64,000 nucleotides of DNA, taken from positions 30,001 to 94,000 of the forward strand of contig VTFK01000567.1 in assembly GCA_009617715.1 (NCBI GenBank). The letters are read 5' to 3'. The notes below the pieces were generated by a model. It had not been told where the DNA came from. It worked only from the letters and a program-made list of their open reading frames with translations, and did not search any database. Source of the DNA: Plectrocnemia conspersa (taxonomy: Eukaryota; Arthropoda; Insecta; Trichoptera; Polycentropodidae). Positions within the stretch are counted from its first letter, which is position 1, and the number at the start of each line of letters is the position of its first letter. Position numbers and translations under genes: made by a program. Below are positions 47,880 through 60,400 of this stretch, one piece after another.

Positions 47880-50800
47880 CCCTTACTTTTACTTTTCTAT
47901 GTCCGTATTACTGCATTTCAGACGGAAAATCTAATACATTTTATTATATCGCCAATATGATAATAACAAACGAATCAAATAATAATATTTATTTTAAATA
48001 TATTATTTATTACCTATTCATATTAGATAGACATGTTTATATTCATTATTGTTAAGAAAATATAAAAAATATGTTGTTGTCATAAAGATTAAGCCAATTT
48101 TATTTTTTAAATACCAGCGTTTTTAATTTTTGATTGTTCTTTCTGCATAATTAATCGATTTATAGATTGAAAATAAGACGTAATAACTATAAATTTACAA
48201 TATTTTGTTATTGTACAGATGTATTTATTTTATTATAATGTAAAATATTATAAAGCATGGCTTATTGTATTTAGTTAATAATAGTTCATTTTTATTATAT
48301 TATTATTGATTTTATTTTAAACTTAATTACGATTTTTAATTACATACTTAATTTAAAAGATACGATAATCTTCTCTCTACGTTTTTGAAAACTGTTTTAG
48401 TTCTTTAGATATAGTATATATATTCCTTGACAAAATAATCAAAAATATATGCTAATATACTATGCTATAATTATATTTTTTAGTAGAAAATGTCCATTTG
48501 TTACAGTTAACATGTTAAATTTTGATAAAACATACAATGACTAGCTAAAGTATGCACTTTTTTTTAAAACTTACAATTCTTCATTTCGTGTATACTTTTA
48601 ATAAATAATGTATGCTCTAACTAGTGAGTCTGAATACTCCGACATGAGCTAATTACATTGCTAACGCACAAAATTTGACAGACGAGCGTATTTGTCAAAC
48701 AACCTAATCACGATCGACTTTATCGTAGAGCCAATAATAATAAAAAAAACAGCATTTTTGGTGCGAATAGTTAACACCCCACGAATAACTCTCTGCAACT
48801 AATCTATTTTAAAATGAGGATTATATAAATTGCCAACAAGACTTACCTTACATAAATGATTTAAGATGCCTATTAAATATATAAATTATTTGCAACATTA
48901 AATAATTTGACAAACACCGAACAGCGAAAGCATACAATGATTAGTTACACTGTTCTTAAATTATTTTATGTCTACTGTAACTAAAGTAATTTGACGGTGC
49001 ATGCATTGACTAGTTAATGTATGCATTTTCAAAATTAACATATATGTACATCGCTTTGTTATTGTAGTGATATATTTAATATCCATATTAATGGCACATA
49101 ATTAGATCAATTGAATATGTTTATACTATTTATGATATTTTATCATAAAAATATGGTTAAACATTTTTTTTAAATAACAAGGCAAACGATGAGTTTTACT
49201 GAAACTTTACAAAATATAAAGTTGTTATTTTTATTACTTTTCTATTGGAAATTAATCAATACTGTTGCAACATTAAATTTTCAAAAACTAAATAACCCAG
49301 TGGTCCAAACCCAAAATTCATAAAATTCAAAACGGTTATAAACGATATTTAAAAAAATAAAATTAACATGTAATTTTTTAATAAAATATTTGTGGTAAAA
49401 CACATGATTATTATTACATTTTTATTTTTTTACCAACGTTATACGGTTTAATTAATTTTTAAAAGATAAAAAATGTTGCTATAAAAATGTATTTAAATGA
49501 TATTCTTATGTATCTTATTTTGAATAATAAATTATGAATTTATATATTGTATCGCTTAGATTTTGATCCCAAATATTTTTAGTACAATCTATTATTTCTA
49601 TATTATATTTTATTTCTGGAAAAATATAAAACGTTATTGAGGTATTTAAATATGTTTTTGTGGTATTTGTAAATGTGAAAAAATCACATCACACAAATTA
49701 AAATTTTGTTAGTCATTATGTTTATAGATGAATAATTTACAACTGGATGTCCTTTGACTGTTACTCAATATTAAACATAATACTTGTAATTTAACATTGA
49801 GTTAATATGATTTTATAATATATGTACATACATATTAAAGAAAATACTGTTTTAAAGTTGTAACGAAAAAATGGGAACTACTAATCCAGCAATAATTTAT
49901 AATCAAAATATTTCACAATCTTAATAAATACAATATATTGTTTTTATTAATTTTTAAATTATTGAATTATGTCTATATTACATATTTTTTATCAAACCAC
50001 AATTTAGTACTAATTAAAAAACTATTTATACCGGTGTTTATATAAATATGTAATGTGGATCTCATAATAATATACAGAATTAAATTAAAACCACATTTTT
50101 TTTATCAGAATATTAAAAACCACAGTTTTGTCCTTACCAAAAAATATTTGATAAAACATTATTATTTATATCGTAATGTATTTAAAAATAGAATATTATT
50201 TCTAGTACCTATAAGATATTTTTTATAGAATATTATATTCAAAATGCAAATAGGATCTGTTAATAATATACAGAGCTATAAAATGGTCAATAACCTTCGC
50301 CGATGGTCAATTTACCTATGCTGAAAATGACCCTGATTTCAATCCGGAAAATAGTGGCTCCAATGCAAATACATATGTCCAAATTTTTGCTCAATGTAAA
50401 TTTTATATCGGTAATAGCTATATGACACTTTCTGGATATTGACATTTATCTCGCCCACCTTGAAGCGTGTCCATTATAATTTTATGGACTGCAGTTGTCG
50501 AAAACGGTCTCAAAAACGGTTGCACAATATCTCTTTATAATTTTCCCTTGTCGTTAAACTATTTCGAATCGTGACCACCGCACCTTTTGTCGGTTTGTCG
50601 AATTCCTTTCACCGATAATTGACATTCTAGCCCCGTTGCTTGCAAATTGTCTAAATCATCTTTTGGTCGTTAAATCACTATTTGGATGTGCTTGCCGTTT
50701 TGCTCTTGGACACTGGCCAGATTATTTCTGCGACATGGTACTTTCCCACATGAGTTGGTAGCTCATCAACACATTACTCGTGTTAGCTACATATTGATAA

Positions 50801-52440
50801 AATAATTATGATTTCTTATAAAATTTCTTATTTGTGCAATAATGATATCTGTTACATTCGATGTTATTGTTGCTGCATCGTCGTAGTTTCCAAATCCTTC
50901 TAAAAGTCGATTTGAACTCATGGAGAAATGCCTTGGACGATTCAGCGCAGCTCCGTTTAGTGCTAGTTCGGTTGAATTCTCGTATATTCCAAGTCAGAAG
51001 CGAAGTGGAAGTTCCTTACTATTTCTCGATCTTTTGACCAATCTAGATGATTCGAGGCAAAATTAGAATCATTGTTTTTGTGTAATAGATCATATTTTAG
51101 GGTTAATGTAACAAGTGGACAGCTAATGTAACTCGCAACTTTCTCGGTGGCGAGATTTTTATTAGGCAGATATTGCATTTATATTTTTATTTTATTTAAA
51201 AATAGATATTAAAATAAAAAAAAAAAAAAAAAAAAATCTAGAACGTTTTTAATAAAAGTTGCAGTAATAAATAAAATTAAAAAATAACAGTTTTTAAGTA
51301 GTAGTTTTAATTAGATCGACATGTAACTTTTGTGAAAAATAGACCTTATAAATATGTTGTTTGAATATGTTAGCCATTCTAATCTGCCATCTTGTTTCAA
51401 AATAGCGACATCAAAATAAATAAAATAATCATAACTCCGTTAGGAAAAATCCTAGAAATTAAAAATGCTCTACAGTAAAAATTTAATCAAAATAGAATTG
51501 TTTTTATGTCAAATATACATGGGATTTAGCGGTTTTTGACGATAAAATAACAATCGTAGTTACAGATTTTTCTTTAAGTTGTATTGAAAAATATATAACG
51601 TAAAATCTGCCGCCATCTTGTTTTTTAATGGCGGTTATAAAAAACTAAAAAATCACAACTCAAAAAAATTAAAGAGGTCAAAAATGTTTTATTACACATT
51701 AATTATTAAAAAAATAAACTTTTACATATACAAAACTACCTGTTTCTTATGTCGGTAGTTTTACAAAATTGTATTTAAAAGTATAGTTATTTATATATTT
51801 TTTAACTTTGAGTATACTACTAAAAGTATAGTTATTTATTAACTTTGATGAATGTGACAATAACATAATTTCGGTTAGTTAAAATAAACACAATCACCTA
51901 AGAATTAATACCTCAAATTATTACACTAATTTCAAAATTGTTTTTAGTTCTTTTTAATATATATTATAATTTATATTGTACCATAGATATTTTTAATTAT
52001 TTACCACAAAGAAAAAAGAAAAAAATGAATGTCGATTATTTTTAAATAGTCGTTGTATTTTGATTTTTTTTTTGACAAAATTATTGAAATAATTTTAATT
52101 TCATTTATCAAATAAATACAAAATTGGTTAAAAATTTTTTTGCGAAATTTTATAAGACCATGTTACGTAAAGATAGAATACGCGTATACATTTATTGATT
52201 ATATACATTTATTGACCAATATATAAACTATCACTATTCTAAATTAATTACTTGATATGTTTTTAAAATGAAAAAAAATTGTATCCATATAAAGTATCCA
52301 TTTCAGTGTTTTTAGTTTATGGTTAACATATGCATTTTTTTTGATGTATACGTTTTATTATATATTTTTTTAGAATTAAGTGTAACACGTAATATGCATT
52401 ATTTCGCTGAAATAAAATTTGATTAGAATTGTTTACCATA
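47880..52440. other. long AT-rich non-coding stretch
   Basis: No gene recognised. A GC-richer island at 50290-51180 has weak coding-like frames on the minus strand with stops (50963-51178 open), and is followed by a 20-plus adenine run at about 51211-51233 on the plus strand. It may be an old retrocopy or transposon, unidentified. Confidence 0.4.
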
Positions 52441-52451
52441 AAGATTTACAT

Positions 52452-52519
52452 GTAAAATTATGCGCTGATTTTAAAAGAAGGAAAATAATATCAGGTTTAA
52501 AATCAGCGCATAATTTTAC
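52452..52519. repeat. perfect 24-nt inverted repeat (hairpin)
   Basis: The arms 52452-52475 and 52496-52519 are exact reverse complements (core ATTATGCGCTGAT), with a 20-nt spacer. Its neighbourhood (TTTATTGAC..AATAAAC, CTAAATTA, ATTACTTGA) resembles that of the hairpin at 57721-57776. Confidence 0.9.
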
Positions 52520-53786
52520 GTATATATCAAATAATTAAAAAAGTGTTTTTGTATGTAATTACAGCAAAGACCATGCACACAATTATACGTCAAAATATAA
52601 CATAAACAAAATTAGCTATACTATTAAATATCTGATGAAATCAATAGATAATACATTCTTCTACGAAAACACAATTAATGATTCTGAAAAAATACTAATT
52701 TATTATTTTTTTCGTAGTGATTAACTCACCATAAAAATGATTTTCTAATATTAGATAATTCAATGTATTTTTATTATCTTGTGGTAAAAAAGTGCAAATT
52801 TGTTATATACGTACATATAATAATACTTGATAAACCGACATTCCTTGTTTATCACTTTTTTTACTATTGTAAATACGACTTTTAATACATAGGAAACCTA
52901 TAAGGAAAAAATCCATACTTACACATATTCATACATTGAATGTGTTATCTCCAAAAGATAACATGCACATATCCCAAACCTCATGTATGTATGTAAATTC
53001 ATTTGAGAATTTCACATTATATTTCGATCACAAGTTGATTATGTTTTCGTCGTCTCGATACTGCAATAACACATTCAATCTGTGTAATTACACGGCTAAT
53101 CTATTGCTAGAATTTATATTCTTAGGCAAACCTCCAACTTTGAAACTATTTAAGTCTCACTTGTCGCTATCGGTACTCCGAGCAATAAACAGTATTATTA
53201 CAAATGCATTCGGAATAATAAAAGGCCACAAAAGTAGCAATGGGATTGGTACAGCTAAATATAGACTGAGCCGGCAAATAGGTTTAACAAGACCGGCAGT
53301 CATGGCGCCTTCAATTAATTCGCTCGCATGTTTCTAATTAGTTTACTTGTTGTAAATAAAAAAACATGTTTTTCTAAAGATTTTCCCAAAAATAAACCCA
53401 TTTTGGGTACAACTTTAGATAGCTAGGAGCTCGCGAATTAGGCGGAAATCAATTTAAGCGTTCACATGATCAATTTGCACTGTTTTAAAATTTATTCCAT
53501 TTGAATAGACCTACTGGTATGTTTTTCAGCGTCTGTAAAAAAACTACAGGTGTAACAACTGTAGCAAATAAAATACATTTCCAATTAGATTTATTATTAC
53601 TTCCGAACATATTGCAATCATACAATTTAAAAATGTAATACTCTACTGTCCTTTGTGTCAGGAAAGTTTATTTTTGTTTTTAAAACAAAGTTTGCCGCTA
53701 TTACATATTTTTTATGGCGCAAACTGAAAGTGAAAAATTGAGACCGTCACGTACAATTTGTATGTTATTTATACTTAAAGTTTTCC

Positions 53787-53878
53787 GTGGGTGCGTCCGT
53801 AGGCTCAACTCTGAATTCCAGACGTCAAGCTGGATCAGGAGATGCGAAGAGAGAAGCGGCGGCTTTTTTTGCGTCTGA
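53787..53878. repeat. dispersed repeat, copy 2
   Basis: CCGTGGGTGCGTCCG, CTCTGAATTCCAGACGTCAA and GGATCAGGAGATGCGAAGAG, then GCGGCGGCTTTTTTTGCG. A diverged copy of 13184-13282. Confidence 0.6.
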
Positions 53879-54890
53879 AATTAGGTAGACTTATTCATGG
53901 TTAAAATTCCTACGAGATTCGTATGATGTCTTGAACTTGGATGTTCAAGTGTGAATTTCATTAGAAGTGTCAGAGAAGATGATCCTATGGCCCTCTTCAC
54001 AGGAGATATTATTTTTCGCCCTTTTTGATGAGACGGCCAATAGTGGCCGTTGGGTTTTGATTGCTGTTGGCTGCTAGAGTAGATCGCACATCCCGAAATC
54101 AGCTTTGTCACCGGTTTTATGTTTTAATAACATAATATTTAGATTCTTACGCCTGTTTAATTTTGCTTAAAGTTTTTTTGAGTTGCAGATTTAATCGTTA
54201 TTTTAAGTGGTCAAAGTGTGCAATTTAAGAGTGGTAGTTAAAAATAATAAAAGCAATTAAAACTAAATCTATGGATATTAGTTTTGTATATTAAGTCGCT
54301 TGGTAAATCTATCATATATCAAACAGATCCACCAATATGTAGTTGGTCGTAAAATACCGAAAAGAAATGTTGAGTGAAAAGTTTGCGAAAATTTTTTTTA
54401 TACGATTGATTTGTATGACAGTTTTGACGAATAGTGAACAGGTTTATCTTGACCAATTAAGTCGAAGGAGAAATTCACACTTTTAGATCTGTCACGAAAT
54501 TTTTTTTACGCTTTATTTGGGATGATCAGGAATGATATGTATTCTATAAGTTTTTTATAGATATCTCTTTAAAACATAATTGTGTATTTTATGATAAATA
54601 TGGCATATTTTTTATCTGACTGTTCTATGTTATCAGAGCTTTACTATCGTTTTAGCCACTCTACATATTATTTTATATAAACATATCCGCAACAAAACAA
54701 AGTGCAATCAAACTTTTTGTAAAATATTTTTTGTATTTCTGATTATTATATTAGGTTTTCTTAGATTTTCCTGATCTCGTTAATTCAAGTCGAGCTAGGT
54801 CGCACATATTAGTTATAAAACAATTCTTTAATAATGAGCTAATTTCAAAAATAAAAGTCAAACATATTGTTAATAGTTTGGCGATCATTT

Positions 54891-54990
54891 CTCACAAGGC
54901 AACTGCTCATATGAGAATTGCTCAGATGGCTCGCTCGCGTGTCAGCAATATTCGTTTGAGCGATGTTCGTATGAGCAATCGCCTTGTGAG
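54891..54990. mobile_element. 100-bp foldback element
   Basis: Inverted arms CTCACAAGGCAACTGCTCAT (54891-54910) and ATGAGCAATCGCCTTGTGAG (54971-54990) differ at three positions. Further copies of TTCGTxTGAGC occur inside and just to the right. MITE-like; no clear target duplication. Confidence 0.7.
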
Positions 54991-55080
54991 CTATGTTCGT
55001 CTGAGCAGTTATATATATAAAAAAATTATAGAGAATACATTTTTAATTAATATATAAATAAATTAAATAGAATATGAAAT

Positions 55081-55340
55081 AATTAATTATATATTTGCCT
55101 CCCCTTTTTCAGCAAGATTTCATTAGGAGCGCAGAACTTTAAGTCGGTCGCTTTCACAATAGCGAAATTAAGGTAGCGGAGTACGGCAAAAAAAAAAAAT
55201 TATTATTGAATTTTAATTATTTCCCCCCTTTGACTGTAACTTCGCCGCCTCATGTTCGCTATTGCGAGCGCGACCGACTTACAGTTTTGCGTTCCTAATA
55301 CAATTTAGTAGCAAAAGGGGAGGTAAATATTTAATTAATT
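55081..55340. mobile_element. 260-bp foldback (long inverted repeat)
   Basis: The left arm runs from AATTAATTATATATTTGCCT (55081) through CAGCAAGATTTCATTAGGAG and AAGTCGGTCGC to AATAGCGAA (about 55165). The right arm is its imperfect reverse complement, ending GGTAAATATTTAATTAATT at 55340. Arms are about 85 bp, with an AT-rich and G/C-run centre. Confidence 0.8.
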
Positions 55341-56070
55341 TTTAGATAATTTTTTTTTAAATTATTTATAAGAAAATAAAATAATTATATTTGAGATTAT
55401 GTCAGATGTCATTCAATATGGTTGTAACAAATAAAATTCAAACCTTTTAATTTATAGAAATTGTGAAATTGTCAGATGTCAGATGATTCAGCTGTAGTTT
55501 AGGAGTTCACTACAATTTTCTAGGTAAAAACCGACAATCTCAAAATAAATTCTTTAAAAATACATCAAGTACATAAATATTAAAATACATAACAATTAGC
55601 TATATTAGCTAAATAAATTATTAAAATAAAAATAAGTATCATTCTAGACTTATCACTTATTCTAAATGTGATAGAGATTTATCCATCGGATTAAATCGCA
55701 TAGAAAAAAATGTATGAAAATATCGCACACAGAAAAATACCGACATACACAATAAAAAACCTTACATTATATTTACTTTATCTTTTCCTTCTATTCAGCT
55801 TTAAAAATTGTAATGTAGTGGTTGGACTTGGTGATAAATACAGAAAATATGATAACTTCAACAATATCTGGAATGGTTGTTTCAACGATGTTTATTTAAA
55901 TTTAAAAGATAGTATAAGGATAAATAGCATAATAAACAATAGGATAAGTCTGCGTCGCGTTGTGTTCAATTGTTTTCTCAGAAGTTCTGGTTGAATTTTC
56001 GAATTTCAGACTTAGCTGGGCTAACAAGTTCGACGTGTAGTGAAAAGCAGCTGTATTTTCGGTCTTCTTA

Positions 56071-57014
56071 TGCCTGAACTACACTCTCTGGAAGTTGTCC
56101 GAACCAAAGTTACAAATGAAGTCGGCCGAGTCGGCCACACTGTCGCGAATTTCATATGCCCGCACGCTTCGCGGCGTGAATGATTTCTGGACGGCGGCTT
56201 CTGTCACGTACAGCGCGCCACCGAAAAAAGTGCCAAATAATCGCAATTTTTAAATTGCTTGTATTAAAATTACGCTACTGATACTTATAAAAGTTTGTGT
56301 GGGCACTCACCAATACAATTTCAATGAAAACTTTTCGGTCGTAAATATTCAATTTACGCAAAATCTTTGTTGGCTTTTGAAAAATGCCATAAGACATAAA
56401 AATGATACTTCAGAATACGAACACCACATGTGTGACTATCCTAGAATTTGTCGCCATCGATTCTAAATAATAATTCGTTATGGTGTGACATTTATATAAA
56501 TCGATCTAAAAAAATACATAAGGATATTGAAAAAGATTTTTTTAACAAAATCAAGTACCACTAATTATTTAATTTTATATGAAAAAAAATTAATAACGAT
56601 ATCTGTTAGAAGAATATACTACCAAAAATATAATTAATCCCATTTTCTGCCCTAAAATATTCAAAGATGTCAGTAAGAGTCTGTTGAAGTCCCCGATAAG
56701 CATGTGTTAACCATAGGACGCCTACGAAAACCGAGTTACTCGTTCTATCTCAGTTTGCGAAACACCATATCATTATCTCTCTCACTCTCGTCACTTAACA
56801 CGCGAGAGAGCGAAAGAAGTATCTCACCGCTCGCGCTCGAAAGAGCAGCTCCGACTTCGGTACCTTTGACCCCACTTTACCTCCCGGTCTCGGTAACCTC
56901 GGACAACTATCAAGAGATTTTAGAGCGGGCAGAACCGAACTCGACCGAAGTAACCCACTATATTCTCCGTCCTTGGCCAACCTTGGCCAACTTCCAGAGA
57001 GTGTAATTCAGGCA
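56071..57014. mobile_element. Harbinger-like non-autonomous element
   Basis: 944 bp, with terminal inverted repeats TGCCTGAACTACACTCTCTG (left) and TGCCTGAATTACACTCTCTG (right, inverted), continuing GAAGTTG. It is flanked by TTA on both sides (56068-56070, 57015-57017), which fits PIF/Harbinger TWA target duplications. The interior is GC-rich near both ends (CGGCCGAGTCGGCC; GAGAGAGCG repeats). Open frames at 56704-57006 and 56795-56980 lack recognisable domains. Confidence 0.75.
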
Positions 57015-57442
57015 TTAGACGGTACTCGACATGGCTTCGTTTAGTGCGAATTCGACTTAACTATTTTGTGTATCAAGGAAATAAAATAGTAAGAAAGTTC
57101 TTGTGAAAGTTCCAGATAAAAATTCCAAATCGAAATGTACTCAAAAAGGAAGTATCGTTTTTGGAGATAGGGGAGGTGCCTCGCTCTTTCCTACTCTGAA
57201 CCATTTTGCCAATGCGATACTTCGGGACAAAAACATACTATGTTATTGTATTTAAAAAAATGCTTTTAATTCGAGTACTTCAGACACCTTTCACCGACTG
57301 TGTCAGAACTTGTATCGGTCGATTTTTTCAAAATGCATTATTTTGTACTGTTTATCCTCCCAAATATAAAATTGTTTTATATAAATATAATATGAAATTT
57401 TATATTCTGTATTTGATGTATCAAGTACAGTTATTTGTTTAA

Positions 57443-60400
57443 TTAAAAATGAATAAATAAAAAAATATATAAATTAAATTGAAATAATCCACAAATTTAA
57501 TATTTATCTTGTCGAAAATTTTCCATACAGTAAATTACTATATCTAAAAAACTGTAACACTGATTTGTAATCTATGAATGAAAGTTTTTATATAAAATGG
57601 GTTATCTTAAACATATATACTGTATAATATGAAATTGTTAATATATTTTAACTCTTACACTTTAAGAAACTGTGTTTATTGCGCAATTAATGTATGTTTT
57701 TGCGAAAATAAGATAACCATGTTGCACTAAAATACGCTTATATTTAAAACAACATAATGGCGTATTTTAGTGTAACACGATTTTATTAAATTACGTATAA
57801 ATATACCTTTATTGACTAATAAACACGCTGTTACTCTAAATTATAAAAGTTAACGGATCAGAACTAATTACTTGACTTGAATTTAAATTTAAGATTTAGA
57901 ATGGGAATAAATCTTTTTATATATTAAAAAAAAGTACAGAAAAAGCAAAGTCACGCATTATTGTGAAATTAAAAATGTTGGATTATTTCCAACTCACGTG
58001 TTCATTCAACAATGGTTTCACGGTCGCTTATTTTAGTTAAACCTTCTGTGTCTAGCGTATTTTTTGGACTAAATGTCTACTACAGATATGGCTCTTGATA
58101 CAGGTCTAGTGGAATATATTTTTACCGCTTTTCTTTAGTAAATCTTTTCTAATGATTTGCGTTCATAATATTTTTTCTTCTTTATATTTCTTGTTATATT
58201 ATAATAACATCAGAGAGTAGCCACAGATAAGAGATTCGGCCTACATAAGTTTTATTGGGTTACATTATGCTGCGGCGGATAAAAGCACATCCAAACGTTG
58301 GACGATTTTATTTGCAAAAAATGTTTGATAAGTTGTATAGATTTTGATAAGTATTCTCATAAGTCATTTTTATCTTTAACTTATTTATTTTATCTAAATT
58401 ACCAGTGACTCAGAGATTAATTTTCTACGCGAAGAACTGAAGAGTCGTTATCAAATCTCCAGTTCCTCTATAGTTCATAAAAATAATTTACTTTACTCTC
58501 TCCAAAAAATATCAAACATCTTTCATTCGGCTATTTTAGTCTCTTAGTTCACGGAACAGATTTGCTGGTTTACCAATGGTAAGAATGATCAAGCAATTTT
58601 CTATATCTGGCGTTCCGACTGAAAGGTTATCGACTGTCCGTGATGTAAATATTTTACATAACATTGTATAATAAATTATTATTTGGTAACTGTATAAGCA
58701 ATAAAATGTTTAAATGTCGTTGGTTTCAATGCATTTCATTAAGAATTGATCCGAGATATGCAAAACCACTGAACGAATATAAAAAAGTGGGCTTGAGGCG
58801 AAAGTCTTCATTATATGTTAGGTTTAATTATTTAAAACTGTAAATGTCATACATGGTTATTATAGAAAATATGTATTAGTCGTACGGAATTTTTAGGACA
58901 TATCCGAACTTTTTATTAAATTAGTCAAGTTATATTAAAGGTCGATTTTGATGCCTCTTTTTAGCTCTCAATTCAAAACAGATTCTATGGAAAACCAATT
59001 TTTAGAAAAATGTCCGGACTTTTACATTTTAGTCCTTTTAAATCCTTTGGACTTGTTTTTTATTGGCAGCTCAAAAATGTCCGTAACGTCTGTATATTTT
59101 TTACCATTTTATTTAAAATTATATCTGAAAATTAATAATATTATAAATAATATAAATACGAAAAATTCGTTTGTTTGTTTAAACAAACGAATTTTAAACA
59201 CTTAAACATTTAAACATTTATTATATAAATATAGTTTTATAATTAATACATTTTTATTATATAATATTAATGTTTGTACATTTCTTAAATCAATTAAATT
59301 CCATTAAATTAAAATAATATATTTTTTAAATGAATAAAATACTATATATAATTTAACTTTTCAACTTAATTTTGCTAATATAATATAGAGGTAATATTTT
59401 TTTTTATTATATTTAATGATCATTAAATTATTTAAATAAATATCTTCATTCAAAAAAACTTGAACTTAAGGTAATACTTAAAACCTAATTTAAAAAAATT
59501 AGAGTACGAAGGGTTAAGATCTGGTATATACATATATTTATTCTGAGCATTTATCTCAAATACTACATTTTGAAACCACTATTTTTTTAGTGAAAAACTC
59601 ATGATCTTAAGGGTATCCTACGTATTTAAAAAGCTTCAATAAAACAAATGTGTTTTATAAACAAAAAATTTACCAAGAACGGAGTAAACAAAACCGGGAC
59701 AGATTTTTAAATGACATTACCATTACCAAAACTTCTTAAACGTTTAAAACCAAAAGATTTAATAGTATTTTGGCGGATGGTATGTGAATGGTGGCAATTA
59801 GACACAGACTAGTGTTTATTTGAAGTTTAAATAACAGTTACACAGTTATTGAATGTTATGAATGAGTTGTCTTACTCCTGTTGTAGTCACTAGAGGAATA
59901 TTGTTGCTCTCGCCGCCGTAACGTGTGTTGATAAAATATCGCCTAGCTTGTGGCCAAATAAATTGTCCCCCACATTGTGATACTTTAAAAAATATTTATG
60001 CTCTCTTGACAAATATTATTATATTTATTTATAAAGTTATTTATAGAGTTATCCGGATGATACTCATGCTTCATTTCAGTTTGATATTGTTTTTGTGAGA
60101 GAGCATATAAAATGGTTGACAATTATTCACTGAGGGGAAGATCAGCAAAAGCATTTAACAATGAAAGCATTTAACAAATATTACTTCTAAAATATTTTGG
60201 ACCAACATGGATTTTTCTGCATTTGACACTGCCGCCTGATACTTGTGCAATAAAAAATATATAAACCAGATCTTCCACGATTCGGCAATAAAGCCCGATT
60301 AACAGAGCTGACCCACACTAAATGAACTCATTAAAAATTGTATCAATCAACTACCATAATCAGTTTATTATTTAATACAAATAGTTTTTAAACAATTCTT

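Noticed and set aside
52936..53337. 133-residue plus-strand open frame
   Set aside because: No recognisable domain, splice context or start signal. The opposite strand also has a hydrophobic open stretch, so neither is convincing.
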